Assembly: GCF_030409305.1 (NCBI RefSeq)
Contig: NZ_JAUFPQ010000013.1
Location: 124,001-188,000, forward strand
DNA length: 64,000 nt
Reading direction: 5' to 3'
Source: Halomonas maura
Lineage (GTDB): Bacteria > Pseudomonadota > Gammaproteobacteria > Pseudomonadales > Halomonadaceae
Part shown: positions 17,142 to 26,240 of the stretch, one piece after another
How the letters are laid out: the number at the start of each line of letters is the position of its first letter
Position numbering within the stretch: position 1 is the stretch's first letter
Position numbers and translations under genes: made by a program
The notes under the pieces: model-generated
Databases searched by the model: none
The model's input: only the letters and a program-made list of their open reading frames with translations
Told to the model about the DNA's origin: nothing

Positions 17142-18443
17142 TCAGCGGCGAGCGCCGCGGACGTGGTCGGCCAGCATCACCAGCATGCAGAGCACCAGGG
17201 CGGCGTAGAGGAACATGAAGCCGGCGGTATCGAGGCCGGTCCAGAGGCTGCCGAGCACGAAGACCGGCGGCAGCAGGGCGGCGAAGAGCCCACCGAGGGT
17301 CAGCGCCAGGCCGCCCACCAGCACCATGTCCTCGCCGTGGTCGCGATGGATCAGCCGCATCAGGCTGCCGAGCCCCAGGCCCATGGCCAGCCCCATCAGG
17401 CCCATCAGCAGCTCGAAGCCCCACAGGGGCGCGTCGTAGTGCAGCGCCAGGGCCCCATGCACGCCATGGATCTGCATCGTGAAGGGCGGATAGGAGAGCA
17501 GGAACAGGCAGGCCAGCACGAAGGCGCTGACCCACCAGCGCAGGCTGCGGAAGTCGTGGCGGTCGGCCAGGGCCCCGCCCACCACCTGACCGATTCCCAC
17601 CACCAGCGGGAAGGGCAGCCCCCACAAGGCCGCGGCCTGTTGCGCGAGGCCGTAGCGCGCCGTCAGCTCACCCGGCAACCACAGCGCCAGGCCGACGAAG
17701 GCACCGAAGAAGAAGCCGTAGGTGATGGCCAGCCGCCACAGCGTCCAGTCCCGCAGCCGTCGCAGCCCCGCGGCCAGGCGGCCCGACGGGCGGCGGCGCG
17801 GGGCCTCCGCCGGCGTGCCGGCGTCGTCGGCGAACAGCCACAGCAATCCCGCGACCAGGGCCACCGGCAGCAGGTAGAGCAACGGGGCCAGGCGCCAGCC
17901 ATAGGCCTGGCTGACCAGCGGCAGCAACAGGTAGCCGAGCCCCGCCCCGACCATGCCGGCCCCGTAGAGCCCCAGCGCCAGGCCGACGTGCCGCGCCGGG
18001 CCCAGCGTGGCCACATGGACCAGGCCGGCGGCCAGAGCGCCGGCCCCGACACCGAGTCCCAGGCCCGCGAGCAGGTACTCCGGATAGTGGTCGGCATGGC
18101 CGATCCACCACAGGAAGGGACAGATCCACAGCAGGCAGCCGAGCATGACCCGGCGCCCCCCCAGGCGTCGGGCCAGCAGCGCCGCGGGCAGGCTGGCCAG
18201 CCCCCCGGCCAGCAGCGGCATCGCCAGCAGGATGGCGAAGGCCAGGGGGCTCAGCGCCAGTTCGCGCCTGAGCTCGAGGCCCAGCACGGCGAACAGGGTC
18301 CAGCAGGCGAAGACCAGCGCGAAGGCCAGTGGCGAGAGCACCACCACCACCAGGGCGCGATAGCCCAGCGGTGGAGTCGGCTCGGCCAACGGGGCCTCCT
18401 CGGGCGGGCCGCTGGGGGAAACGAGGGAGTCGGCAGGCGTCAT
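17142..18443 (-). CDS. NarK-like MFS protein lacking both substrate-binding arginines
   Basis: A 433-residue, 12-TM major facilitator protein that aligns with the NarK1 homologue encoded at 23319 (LGGRRV after TM2, ADR after TM8, VGGLALTLGGLFAALLPP in TM11). The two arginines that bind nitrate in E. coli NarK (R89 in TM2, R305 in TM8) are present in both other NarK proteins of this window. Here they are Ser (LASLPAALL, ten residues before LGGRR) and Gln (GIGQVVGG). The Gly-rich signature motifs are also degraded. It may carry another substrate, or act as a sensor or partner; it should not be called a nitrate transporter without data. It lies between narG (same strand) and divergent narX, so it is probably part of the nitrate regulon. 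Alternative: a decaying paralogue, although the frame is intact. Confidence 0.75.
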   Translation of the reverse strand: MTPADSLVSPSGPPEEAPLAEPTPPLGYRALVVVVLSPLAFALVFACWTLFAVLGLELRRELALSPLAFAILLAMPLLAGGLASLPAALLARRLGGRRVMLGCLLWICPFLWWIGHADHYPEYLLAGLGLGVGAGALAAGLVHVATLGPARHVGLALGLYGAGMVGAGLGYLLLPLVSQAYGWRLAPLLYLLPVALVAGLLWLFADDAGTPAEAPRRRPSGRLAAGLRRLRDWTLWRLAITYGFFFGAFVGLALWLPGELTARYGLAQQAAALWGLPFPLVVGIGQVVGGALADRHDFRSLRWWVSAFVLACLFLLSYPPFTMQIHGVHGALALHYDAPLWGFELLMGLMGLAMGLGLGSLMRLIHRDHGEDMVLVGGLALTLGGLFAALLPPVFVLGSLWTGLDTAGFMFLYAALVLCMLVMLADHVRGARR

Positions 18444-18597
18444 GGTCGGGACTCGCGGGACGATATCCGAATTCTCGTGAGCCCCTTCGGCAGCGTCAAA
18501 AGGGCATGGGAGGTATGCCTTTGAGAGAGAATCGTCTACCTACTAGGGTATAGTGGCATCCAGAGCACCGCTTTCCCCGTGTCCCCCGGAGATCCCG
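18444..18597. promoter_or_regulatory. Divergent promoter region narK-like / narX
   Basis: Contains GGAGGTA (18509-18515, the reverse of a TACCTCC NarL-like heptamer) and TACCTACTAGGGTA (18537-18550), which resembles two abutting imperfect heptamers without the standard 2-bp spacer. These weak matches suggest autoregulation by NarL but do not prove it. No FNR-like box was seen. Confidence 0.35.
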
Positions 18598-20505
18598 ATG
18601 AGACTGCTGCAGCGCTCCCTGGTGGCCCGCATCATCGCCTCGCTGCTGGCGATCAGCGCCATGGCGCTGGTCAGCATCGCGGTGACCATGGGCGTGGCCG
18701 GCAGCAGCCAGGGCGACGCCGCCGCCATCAACCTGGCCGGCTCGCTGCGCATGAACTCCTACCAGCTGGTGGCCGCCCTGCAGCGCTACGACCGCGCCCC
18801 GGCCGCCGAGCGACGCGCCCGGGTGGAAGCCATCGCCGGGCGCTTCGCCGAGCGCCTGGACAGCCCGGAGCTGACCGGCGCCCTGCCCGAGGCCGATGAC
18901 CACCAGCTGCAGGCCCAGTACCGCCGGCTGAAGGCCCACTGGCAGGATCAGCTGGCCCCTCGGGTCATCGCGGCACTGGACGGCCAGGCCGTGGCGATCG
19001 CCCCGCTGAACCGCGAGCTCGAGGGCCTGGTGGACGAGATCGACCGGCTGGTGACCCTGCTCGAGCAGAACAGCGAGGCCAAGATCCGCCTGCTCAGCGC
19101 CCTGCAGATCCTGTTCCTGGCGCTGACCGCGGTGGTGGTGGCCATCGCCCTCTACGACATCCGCTACAACCTGGTCCGCCCCCTGCACCAGCTGGTGGTG
19201 CTGGCCCGGGAGGCCGGACGCCGCAACTTCGGCTATCGCACCCGGCTCGCCGGCAGCGACGAGCTGGCCCTGCTCGGCCGCACCCTGGACACCATGGCCG
19301 CGGAGCTCGGCGCCAGCTACGCGGAGCTAGAGGAACGGGTGTCACGCAAGCAGCAGGAGCTGGCTCGCAGCAACGAGGCCATGCAGATCCTCCACGACGG
19401 TAGCCGCGCCCTCTATGGCGGGGGCAACGACCTGTGCGCCAGCGCCGCGCCGATGCTGCGCCGTCTGGAAGACCTGCTCGGCATCGGCCCCATCGGCCTG
19501 TCGCTGCATGACCCCTTCGACCAGCGCGAGGTGCCGATCCTCGCCACCCACTCGCGCAGCCGGCCGACCTACTGCCGCGACCACGACTGCCATGCCTGCC
19601 TGATCGACCCCCAGCCCCTGGAGCTCTCGGAGCGCGGCGACGCCGAATGCCTGCTGCTGCCGGTGAGCGTCGGCGAGACCCTGCTCGGCACCCTGGAGGT
19701 CTGGTACCCCACCGCCGCGCCGCTCACCGACAGCACGAGGCGGCTGCTGTATGCCCTCACCGACCAGCTGGCCACCGCGGTCTACCTGCAGCGTCGCATC
19801 GAGGAGGAGCAGCAGGTGACGCTGATGAACGAGCGCACCATCATCGCCCGGGAGCTCCATGACTCCCTGGCCCAGTCGCTGTCCTACCTGAAGATGCAGG
19901 TGGCCCGCCTCGAGCGCATGCAGGCCAAGCAGATGCCGCGAGAGACCCAGGCGCCGGTGTTCGACGAGCTGCGCGGCGGGCTGGACAGCGCCTATCGCCA
20001 GCTGCGCGAGCTGCTCACCACCTTCCGCCTGCGCCTCGACGGCCCGGGGCTGCAGAGCGCCCTGCGCGAGACCACCCTGGAATTCGGCGAGCGGCTGGGC
20101 TTCCCGGTGGAACTGTTCTTCGACGTGCCGCCCCACCTGCTCAACCCCAACGAGGAGATCCACGTACTGCAGGTGGTGCGCGAGGCGCTGGCCAACGTGC
20201 ACAAGCATGCCCAGGCCCACTGGGCGGCGGTCACGGTCCGCTTCGCCCAGGCCCGCCTGGGGGTGATGATCGAGGACGACGGCATCGGCCTCGAGGACGA
20301 CCGCTCGCCGCCCATGCACTATGGCCTGGTGATCATGCGCGACCGGGCCGAGACCCTGGGCGGCGAGTTCGAGGTGCGCAACCGCGACGCCGGCGGTACC
20401 CTCGTGGCCATCACGTTCCCCCCGCAGACGGCACGACTGATCGCCCAGCAACCCGCCGAGCCGGCCCTCCACCTCCAACCAGCGAACAGGGACCCCGCAG
20501 GATGA
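18598..20505 (+). CDS. narX: Nitrate/nitrite sensor histidine kinase NarX
   Basis: Membrane sensor kinase of 635 residues that phosphorylates NarL when nitrate is present. In order: TM1 (about 10-33); periplasmic helical domain opening with the P-box [13 protein letters not shown] (about 45-57) that binds nitrate; TM2 (about 165-185); HAMP; a GAF-like central module with a cysteine cluster ([10 protein letters not shown]) as in NarX; a HisKA_3 dimerisation domain with His421 in [11 protein letters not shown]; and an HATPase domain with a DDGIGL motif. The start at 18598 follows CGGAG and gives a normal N-terminal TM; an in-frame ATG at 18553 does not. Overlaps narL by 4 bp. Confidence 0.95.
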   Translation: MRLLQRSLVARIIASLLAISAMALVSIAVTMGVAGSSQGDAAAINLAGSLRMNSYQLVAALQRYDRAPAAERRARVEAIAGRFAERLDSPELTGALPEADDHQLQAQYRRLKAHWQDQLAPRVIAALDGQAVAIAPLNRELEGLVDEIDRLVTLLEQNSEAKIRLLSALQILFLALTAVVVAIALYDIRYNLVRPLHQLVVLAREAGRRNFGYRTRLAGSDELALLGRTLDTMAAELGASYAELEERVSRKQQELARSNEAMQILHDGSRALYGGGNDLCASAAPMLRRLEDLLGIGPIGLSLHDPFDQREVPILATHSRSRPTYCRDHDCHACLIDPQPLELSERGDAECLLLPVSVGETLLGTLEVWYPTAAPLTDSTRRLLYALTDQLATAVYLQRRIEEEQQVTLMNERTIIARELHDSLAQSLSYLKMQVARLERMQAKQMPRETQAPVFDELRGGLDSAYRQLRELLTTFRLRLDGPGLQSALRETTLEFGERLGFPVELFFDVPPHLLNPNEEIHVLQVVREALANVHKHAQAHWAAVTVRFAQARLGVMIEDDGIGLEDDRSPPMHYGLVIMRDRAETLGGEFEVRNRDAGGTLVAITFPPQTARLIAQQPAEPALHLQPANRDPAG

Positions 20506-21164
20506 CCCGGACAGCCCACGACCCCGCCACTCTGCTGATCATCGACGACCACCCGCTGCTGCGCCGGGGGGTCACCCAACTGCTCGAGCTGGAGGACGAC
20601 CTGGAACTCGCCGGCGAGACCGGCGAGCCGGAGGAAGGCATCCGCCTGGCCGGCGAGCTGGACCCGGACCTGATCCTGCTGGACCTCAACATGCCGGGGA
20701 TGGACGGCATCGAGACCCTCAAGCGGCTTCGCCAGGACGATTTCGCCGGACGCATCGTGATGTTCACGGTCTCCGACCATGAGGAGGACGTGGTCGCCGC
20801 CCTGCGCGCCGGGGCCGACGGCTACCTGCTCAAGGACATGGACCCGGACGACATGGTGCGCCAGCTGCGCCAGGCGGCGCTGGGCCGCATGGTGATCAGC
20901 GAGAGCCTCACCGCCCTGCTCGCCGAGGCCCTGCGCAGCCAGCGGACCCAGCCGGCCACCCCGGATATCCACAGCCTGACCCAGCGCGAGCGGGAGATCC
21001 TCCGCGAGCTGGCCGCGGGACTGTCCAACAAGCTGATCGCCCGCAAGCTCGACATCACCGAGGGCACGGTGAAGGTCCACGTCAAGCACCTGCTCAAGAA
21101 GCTCAACCTGCGCTCCCGGGTCGAGGCCGCGGTGTGGGCCGTGCAGGAGGGTGTGGACAAGTAG
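20502..21164 (+). CDS. narL: Nitrate response regulator NarL
   Basis: A 220-residue LuxR/FixJ-type response regulator. The receiver domain has the phosphoacceptor Asp61 in [11 protein letters not shown] and the acidic IDDH at the start. The C-terminal LuxR helix-turn-helix (about 150-215) contains [15 protein letters not shown] and the recognition helix [14 protein letters not shown]. It activates nar genes from paired TACYYMT heptamers; such pairs are seen before narG, narK and narK1 here. Co-transcribed with narX (ATGA overlap). Confidence 0.95.
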   Translation: MTRTAHDPATLLIIDDHPLLRRGVTQLLELEDDLELAGETGEPEEGIRLAGELDPDLILLDLNMPGMDGIETLKRLRQDDFAGRIVMFTVSDHEEDVVAALRAGADGYLLKDMDPDDMVRQLRQAALGRMVISESLTALLAEALRSQRTQPATPDIHSLTQREREILRELAAGLSNKLIARKLDITEGTVKVHVKHLLKKLNLRSRVEAAVWAVQEGVDK

Positions 21165-21439
21165 TCGGCCACGGTTCTCTGTGGATACCTCCAAATACTC
21201 TCGCCGCCGGCACCGGTGAGCCGGCCCGGCGAGCGGCGTGGCTAAGCTCCTGATATTGCAGACCACGACCCTCCTACCTCCCTACCCCTCAAGGGGTATC
21301 TCGCTGTTTTTCGGGTCTTTTCGGGCCGTTTCACCGCCCTGTCCCCGGGCGTATCTTGCGTTGCAAAGCCCCAGGCTGATGCCGGTCGACCGCCATCGCG
21401 CGACGGGGCTCCACCGAGAGAGCGCAAGGGGGATACACC
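21165..21439 (+). promoter_or_regulatory. narK promoter region with a consensus 7-2-7 NarL site
   Basis: TACCCCT-CA-AGGGGTA at 21283-21298 is a perfect inverted pair of heptamers fitting TACYYMT with a 2-bp spacer. Further half-sites are TACCTCC at 21275-21281 and 21186-21192, and TACTCTC at 21196-21202. The pair ends 141 bp before the narK start codon. No gene and no clear FNR-like box was seen in these 275 bp. Confidence 0.8.
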
Positions 21440-23092
21440 ATGACCAGACAGAGTGCCGATTCCACCCACTGGGAGGCCGGCCAGAAGCCGCTGCCTCCCC
21501 GCGGGCGGCGCAACGCCGACATCGAGCAATGGGACGTCGAGGACCCGACGTTCTGGCAGACCACCGGGCGCCGCATCGCCAACCGCAACCTGTGGATCTC
21601 CATTCCCAGCCTGCTGATGGGCTTCGCCGTCTGGCTGATGTGGGGCATGATCACCACCCAGATGCGCAACCTGGGCTTCGCCTTCACGGTGGACCAGCTG
21701 TTCACCCTGACCGCCATCGCCGGGCTCTCCGGGGCCACCCTGCGTATCCCGGCATCGTTCATGATCCGCATCGCCGGCGGGCGCAACACCATCTTCCTGA
21801 CCACCGCCCTGCTCATGCTGCCGGCGCTCGGCACCGGCATCGCGCTGATGAACCCGGGCACCCCGCTGTGGGTCTTCCAGGCCCTGGCGCTGCTCTCGGG
21901 CATCGGCGGCGGCAACTTCGCCTGCTCGATGAGCAACATCTCGACCTTCTACCCGAAGAAGCAGCAGGGCTATGCCCTGGGCATGAACGCCGGCCTGGGC
22001 AACTTCGGCGTCACCACCATGCAGATCCTGATCCCGCTGGTGATGACCGTCGGCATCTTCGGCGCCATCGCCGGCGATCCCATGGAACTGACCCGAGCCA
22101 GCGGCACCCTGATCGGCCGCATCGAGGCCGGCACCGATACCTGGATCCAGAATGCCGGGCTGATCTGGCTGGTCTTCCTGATCCCGCTGGCCTTCGCCGG
22201 CTGGTTCGGCATGAACAACCTGCGCACCATCACCCCCCATCCCGGCACCCCGCTGCAGGCCTTCGGCAAGATCATCGGCCTGTACGGCGTGGGCCTGATC
22301 ACCTCCGTGGTGGGCGTGGCCGCCCTGGGCTGGCTGAACATGTGGCTGGCCCTGCCGCTGACCATCGTGCTGACCCTGGGCCTGCTGCGGCTGATGCCCG
22401 GTAACGTGCGCAGCAACATCCAGAAGCAGTTCGAGATCTTCCGCGACAAGCACACCTGGTCGATGACCGTGCTCTACATCGCCACCTTCGGCTCCTTCAT
22501 CGGCTTCTCCGCCGCCCTGCCGCTGTCGATCACCGTGATCTTCGGCAACATGATGGAGGTGGCCGCCGACGGCAGCGTGACCCGCGTGGCCAACCCGGAT
22601 GCCCCCAGCGCCCTGACCTGGGCCTGGATGGGCCCCTTCGTCGGCGCGCTGATCCGCCCGGTCGGCGGCTGGATCTCCGACAAGGTGGGCGGTTCCATCG
22701 TCACCCAGATCATCTCGGTGATCATGGTCGCCGCCTCCGCGGCGGTGGGCTACGTGATGATGCTCGCCTACAACGCCACCGATCCCAACCAGTACTTCTG
22801 GATGTTCCTCACGCTGTTCATCGTGCTGTTTGCCGCCAGCGGCATCGGCAACGGCTCCACCTTCCGCAGCATCGGCGTGATCTTCGACCAGCAGAAGAAG
22901 GGCCCGGTGCTCGGCTGGACCTCCGCCGTGGCCGCCTATGGCGCCTTCATCGCCCCGCGGGTGATGGGCGAGCAGATCAAGGCCGGCACCCCGGAGATGG
23001 CCATGTACGGCTTCGCGGTCTTCTACGCCCTGTGCCTGGTGGTCAACTGGTGGTTCTACCTGCGCGGCAATGCCTACGTGAAGAATCCCTGA
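21440..23092 (+). CDS. narK: Nitrate/nitrite transporter, E. coli NarK type (NarK2-like)
   Basis: A 550-residue MFS protein of the nitrate/nitrite porter family. It has 12 predicted TM segments and the long N-terminus (PTFWQTTGRRIANRNLWIS) shared with E. coli NarK, which exchanges nitrate for nitrite. Both substrate arginines are present (GATLRIPASF in TM2; GALIRPVGGW in TM8), as is the first nitrate signature (GIGGGNFACSM, about 155-165). The start at 21440 follows AAGGGGGAT. It is longer than E. coli NarK because of extended loops between the halves. Paired with a NarK1-type protein at 23319, an arrangement seen fused in Paracoccus. Confidence 0.93.
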   Translation: MTRQSADSTHWEAGQKPLPPRGRRNADIEQWDVEDPTFWQTTGRRIANRNLWISIPSLLMGFAVWLMWGMITTQMRNLGFAFTVDQLFTLTAIAGLSGATLRIPASFMIRIAGGRNTIFLTTALLMLPALGTGIALMNPGTPLWVFQALALLSGIGGGNFACSMSNISTFYPKKQQGYALGMNAGLGNFGVTTMQILIPLVMTVGIFGAIAGDPMELTRASGTLIGRIEAGTDTWIQNAGLIWLVFLIPLAFAGWFGMNNLRTITPHPGTPLQAFGKIIGLYGVGLITSVVGVAALGWLNMWLALPLTIVLTLGLLRLMPGNVRSNIQKQFEIFRDKHTWSMTVLYIATFGSFIGFSAALPLSITVIFGNMMEVAADGSVTRVANPDAPSALTWAWMGPFVGALIRPVGGWISDKVGGSIVTQIISVIMVAASAAVGYVMMLAYNATDPNQYFWMFLTLFIVLFAASGIGNGSTFRSIGVIFDQQKKGPVLGWTSAVAAYGAFIAPRVMGEQIKAGTPEMAMYGFAVFYALCLVVNWWFYLRGNAYVKNP

Positions 23093-23187
23093 CCCACCCC
23101 GCCACATGGAGCCAGCCGTCGCACGACCGGGCCCCGAGAGGGGGCCGGTCGCCGCTGGCGGCGGCGTCGAAGGGCGTACCGAGCGCC

Positions 23188-23224
23188 TACTCCCAAAGGG
23201 ATAGGCCCCGGCTATCAAGGGGTA
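23188..23224 (+). promoter_or_regulatory. NarL heptamer sites before narK1
   Basis: TACTCCC-AA-AGGGATA (23188-23203) is a 7-2-7 inverted NarL-type pair. A separate perfect half-site AGGGGTA (reverse of TACCCCT) lies at 23218-23224. Both lie just upstream of an FNR-like box, so nitrate and low-O2/NO signals converge on this promoter. Confidence 0.78.
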
Positions 23225-23238
23225 GCGGCGGCGGCATC

Positions 23239-23252
23239 TTGATGCACGTCAA
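23239..23252 (+). promoter_or_regulatory. FNR/Dnr box before narK1
   Basis: TTGAT-GCAC-GTCAA matches the TTGAT-N4-ATCAA consensus at nine of ten positions. Its centre is about 73 bp before the narK1 start codon, compatible with a class II site near -41.5 and a short leader. Confidence 0.8.
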
Positions 23253-23318
23253 TATCGTCCACCCCCCAGCTGCCAGTCTGGAAGGCGACCTTTCATGCAT
23301 CGCCGAAGGAGGCACGAC

Positions 23319-24704
23319 ATGAACCATCTCGAGGGCGTGACCCGGCCACAGCAATACCGGGCGTTGTCACTCAGCACCCTGGCGTTCACCACCTGCTTCG
23401 CGGTGTGGACGATCTTTTCCATCATCGGCATCAAGATCAAGCAGGACCTCGGCCTCAACGAGACCCAGTTCGGCATCCTGGTGGCCACGCCGATCCTTAC
23501 CGGCTCCATCAGCCGGATCTTCCTCGGCATCTGGACCGAGCAGTTCGGCGGGCGCCGCGTCTTCAGCCTGCTGATGCTGGTCACCGCGGCCTGTGTCTTC
23601 CTGCTCTCCTACGTCGAGTCCTACGCGATGTTCCTGGTCGCCGCCCTGGGCGTCGGCCTGGCCGGCGGCTCCTTCATCGTCGGCATCGCCTACACCTCCT
23701 ACTGGTTCGAGAAGGAGCGCCAGGGGACCGCGCTGGGGATCTTCGGTGCCGGCAACGCCGGGGCGGCGGTGACCAACTTCGCCGCCCCCTTCCTGCTGCT
23801 GGCGCTGGGCTGGGAACAGACCGCGGTGGTCTACGCCATCGTGCTGGCGGTGGTGGCCGTGGGCTTCTGGGTGTTCTCCAAGGAGGATCCGCTGACCCGC
23901 TCCCGGCGCGGCCAGGGCGGCAAGGCCACCTCCGCCCGGGAACAGCTGGAGCCGCTCCGGCACCCGCAGGTCTGGCGCTTCGCCCTCTACTACTTCTTCG
24001 TCTTCGGCGCCTTCGTCGCCCTGGCCTCCTACCTGCCGCGCTACTACGTGGGGGCCTATGACGTCAGCATCGCCGTGGCCGGCTCGCTGGCGGCTCTCTA
24101 CACCCTGCCGGCCAGCGTCTTCCGGGCGCTCGGCGGCTGGATGTCCGACCGCTACGGCGCCCGCTCGATCATGTACCTGACCTTCATCGCTTCGCTGGTC
24201 TGCCTGTTCCTGCTCGCCTACCCCGAGACCCACTACGTGGTGGAGGGCAAGGAGGGCCAGATCGCCTTCTCCCTGGCCATGCCGTTGTGGGGCGTGGTGG
24301 TGCTGACCGTGCTGCTGGGCTTCTTCATGTCGCTGGGCAAGGCCGCCGTCTACAAGCACATCCCGGTCTACTACCCGGAGAACGTCGGCTCGGTGGGCGG
24401 CCTGGTCGGCATGATCGGCGGCCTGGGCGGCTTCTTCCTGCCGATCGTCTTCGGCGCGGTTCTCGACCTCACCGGGGTCTGGACCAGTTCCTACATGGTG
24501 CTCTTCGTGCTGGTGGCCGTCTCGCTGATCTGGATGCACGGCGCCATCCGCCGCATGGAACGCAGCCACGTGCCGGAGCTCGACGAGGAGCGCTACCGCT
24601 ACCTGCCGGAGATCCAGGATGTGGGGGCCCGTCCCGCCGGCCATGCAGGCCGGGCCGCGCCTTCCGCGCCAGCGGCTCGTCCGGGCCGGGAGGCCGAGGC
24701 CTGA
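23319..24704 (+). CDS. narK1: Nitrate/nitrite transporter, NarK1-like
   Basis: A 461-residue MFS protein of the nitrate/nitrite porter family, of the NarK1 (probable nitrate/proton symport) subtype. Substrate arginines are present in TM2 (GSISRIFLG) and TM8 (ASVFRALGGW). The two nitrate-signature stretches are GLAGGSFIVGIAYTSYWF and VGGLVGMIGGLGGFFLP. The start at 23319 was chosen for its AAGGAGG ribosome site; an ATG at 23295 is less likely. A polar tail of about 40 residues follows the last TM. Controlled by adjacent NarL and FNR-like sites. Confidence 0.93.
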   Translation: MNHLEGVTRPQQYRALSLSTLAFTTCFAVWTIFSIIGIKIKQDLGLNETQFGILVATPILTGSISRIFLGIWTEQFGGRRVFSLLMLVTAACVFLLSYVESYAMFLVAALGVGLAGGSFIVGIAYTSYWFEKERQGTALGIFGAGNAGAAVTNFAAPFLLLALGWEQTAVVYAIVLAVVAVGFWVFSKEDPLTRSRRGQGGKATSAREQLEPLRHPQVWRFALYYFFVFGAFVALASYLPRYYVGAYDVSIAVAGSLAALYTLPASVFRALGGWMSDRYGARSIMYLTFIASLVCLFLLAYPETHYVVEGKEGQIAFSLAMPLWGVVVLTVLLGFFMSLGKAAVYKHIPVYYPENVGSVGGLVGMIGGLGGFFLPIVFGAVLDLTGVWTSSYMVLFVLVAVSLIWMHGAIRRMERSHVPELDEERYRYLPEIQDVGARPAGHAGRAAPSAPAARPGREAEA

Positions 24705-24720
24705 ACCCCGGCCCCATGAC

Positions 24721-24748
24721 ACGAATGCCGCCTGCGGGCGGCATTCGT
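24721..24748 (+). terminator. Hairpin after narK1
   Basis: ACGAATGCCGCC (24721-24732) and GGCGGCATTCGT (24737-24748) pair perfectly over 12 bp around a TGCG loop, 16 bp past the narK1 stop. No T-tract follows, so it is either a weak intrinsic terminator or an mRNA 3' end stabiliser. Confidence 0.6.
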
Positions 24749-24853
24749 CGTTCACGCTGTCCCGGACTTGATCCAGGCCAAAGCAGGCCCCGGCTTCCGG
24801 ATATATCGTGGAATGATTCATTCATCTTGACTGCCAGCCGCCGGAGGTGCGCC

Positions 24854-25291
24854 ATGTCCCTCACCCCGTCCCCCCACGAGCCCTACGGATCCCTTTACAA
24901 GGAACCCGGCCGCGGCACCATGCTGATCGTCTACGGCCTGTTCCTGGGAAGCGTCATGGCCGTGATCACCGCCCCGCTCGGCGTGGGCCTCGCCCATTGG
25001 ATGCGCCATCGCACCAGCGCCTGGCTCGAGTCCCACCGCCGCTTTCAGGTCCGCACCTTCTGGCTGGGGCTCGCGGGGGGCGGCCTGGGCCTCGGCACCT
25101 GGCAGCTGCTGGGGTGGCTCCAGCTGCCCGCGGCGACGTCCTGGGCATTCGGCTACCTGTTCTTCACCGCCTGCCTGGTGTGGATGGTCGGGCGCTGCGG
25201 GGTGGGCCTGCATCGGCTGCTGGCCAACCGGCCCATCGCCAACCCGGCGAGCCTGGCCTTCGGCGGGACCGGCGTGAGCCTCAAGGGGTGA
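24854..25291 (+). CDS. Small integral membrane protein of the nor cluster, function unknown
   Basis: A 145-residue protein with three or four predicted TM segments (about 23-45, 75-95, 100-120) and a C-terminal motif R..VGLHRLLANRPIANP.SL.FGG reminiscent of DUF4870-like small membrane proteins. Function unknown. The start at 24854 follows GGAGG. It ends 2 bp before the norE-like gene, so the two are almost certainly co-transcribed, suggesting a role in nitric oxide reductase function or assembly (inference only). Confidence 0.7.
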   Translation: MSLTPSPHEPYGSLYKEPGRGTMLIVYGLFLGSVMAVITAPLGVGLAHWMRHRTSAWLESHRRFQVRTFWLGLAGGGLGLGTWQLLGWLQLPAATSWAFGYLFFTACLVWMVGRCGVGLHRLLANRPIANPASLAFGGTGVSLKG

Positions 25292-25293
25292 GC

Positions 25294-25878
25294 ATGGCCT
25301 TCCCGGACGCCTCCGCCACGCGCGTGCCGAACCCGGGATGGGGCCCGCTGTCCACGCTGCCCGGCAACCCGCTGATGTGGGTGCTGATCCTCAGCGAGCT
25401 GCTGGTCTTCGCCGCCTTCTTCGCGCTCTATGCCTGGCAGCGGGCCCTGGACCCGGCGCTGTTCGACGCCGGCCAGCGCCAGCTCGACCCGCTGATGGGC
25501 GGTCTCAACACCCTGGTGCTGCTGACCAGCGGCCTGTTCGCCGCCCTGGCGGTGCAGGCCATGGCGGCCGGCCGGCGCCGCCGCGCGCGGCAATGGCTGG
25601 TCATCACCCTGGTGTTCGGGGGCGTGTTCGGGACGATCAAGGTCCTGGAGTACGCCGACAAGCTGGCCGGCGGGTTGACCCCGGAGACCAGCCCCTTCTT
25701 CGGTTTCTACTACGGCCTGACCGCCTTCCACTTCGCCCACGTGCTGTTCGGGATGGCGATCCTGGCGCTGGTGACCTGGCGCCTGTCGAGGGACAACGTC
25801 GAGACCGCCACGGCCTTCTGGCACATGGTGGACCTGATCTGGGTCCTGCTCTATCCCCTGCTCTATCTCTTGCGCTGA
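25294..25878 (+). CDS. norE: NorE-like cytochrome c oxidase subunit III family protein
   Basis: A 194-residue protein with five TM segments and the heme-copper oxidase subunit III fold. Conserved features are SEL near residue 30, the F.FY.GLTAFHFAHV stretch near 140-150 and a terminal W.MVDL.WV.LYPLLYL. NorE is an accessory protein of nitric oxide reductase that raises NO-reducing activity in denitrifiers; it is not part of the purified NorCB complex. Flanked by a norF-like gene, and convergent with the norCBQD cluster. Confidence 0.87.
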   Translation: MAFPDASATRVPNPGWGPLSTLPGNPLMWVLILSELLVFAAFFALYAWQRALDPALFDAGQRQLDPLMGGLNTLVLLTSGLFAALAVQAMAAGRRRRARQWLVITLVFGGVFGTIKVLEYADKLAGGLTPETSPFFGFYYGLTAFHFAHVLFGMAILALVTWRLSRDNVETATAFWHMVDLIWVLLYPLLYLLR

Positions 25879-25937
25879 GGGCGCCCTATCGCGCCGAGGG
25901 CATCCGCCCTCGCCGGAGGCGCCCCGCCGAGGTGACC

Positions 25938-26234
25938 ATGACCCTGCTTCCCGGATCGCACCGCCTGCTCGTCACCTGGGCCCTGCTGATGGGCCTGACG
26001 GTGGTCTCCATGCTCTCGGCACGCCTGGACCAGGCCACCCAGTGGCAGGCCCTGCCGCTGGGGTCGGCGGGCCTGGTGCTGCTGGCCAGCGGCTTCAAGG
26101 CCCATCGGGTGCTGATGGTCTACCTGAACCTGCGTATCGCCGGCCCGGCCTGGCGGGGAGCCTTCGTCGGCCTGCTGGGCCTGACCCTGGCGCTGATCGC
26201 CGGCGGCTACCTGGTCGCGCGCTGGATGGGCTGA
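25938..26234 (+). CDS. norF: NorF-like small membrane protein (cytochrome oxidase subunit IV-like)
   Basis: A 98-residue protein with three hydrophobic helices and a charged KAHRVLMVYLNLR loop between the second and third. Its size and motif match NorF/prokaryotic oxidase subunit IV proteins. The start at 25938 follows GAGGTGACC. NorE and NorF are required together for full NO reductase activity in Paracoccus. It ends 6 bp from the converging small gene at 26241-26450. Confidence 0.78.
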   Translation: MTLLPGSHRLLVTWALLMGLTVVSMLSARLDQATQWQALPLGSAGLVLLASGFKAHRVLMVYLNLRIAGPAWRGAFVGLLGLTLALIAGGYLVARWMG

Positions 26235-26240
26235 GTCGCC

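Noticed and set aside
18537-18550. TACCTACTAGGGTA as a full NarL site for narX
   Set aside because: Heptamers abut without the 2-bp spacer and both deviate from the consensus; kept only as a low-confidence note.
24790-24853. FNR-like site before the norE/norF genes
   Set aside because: TTGAC and TTCATC pieces occur but no paired arms at the right spacing.
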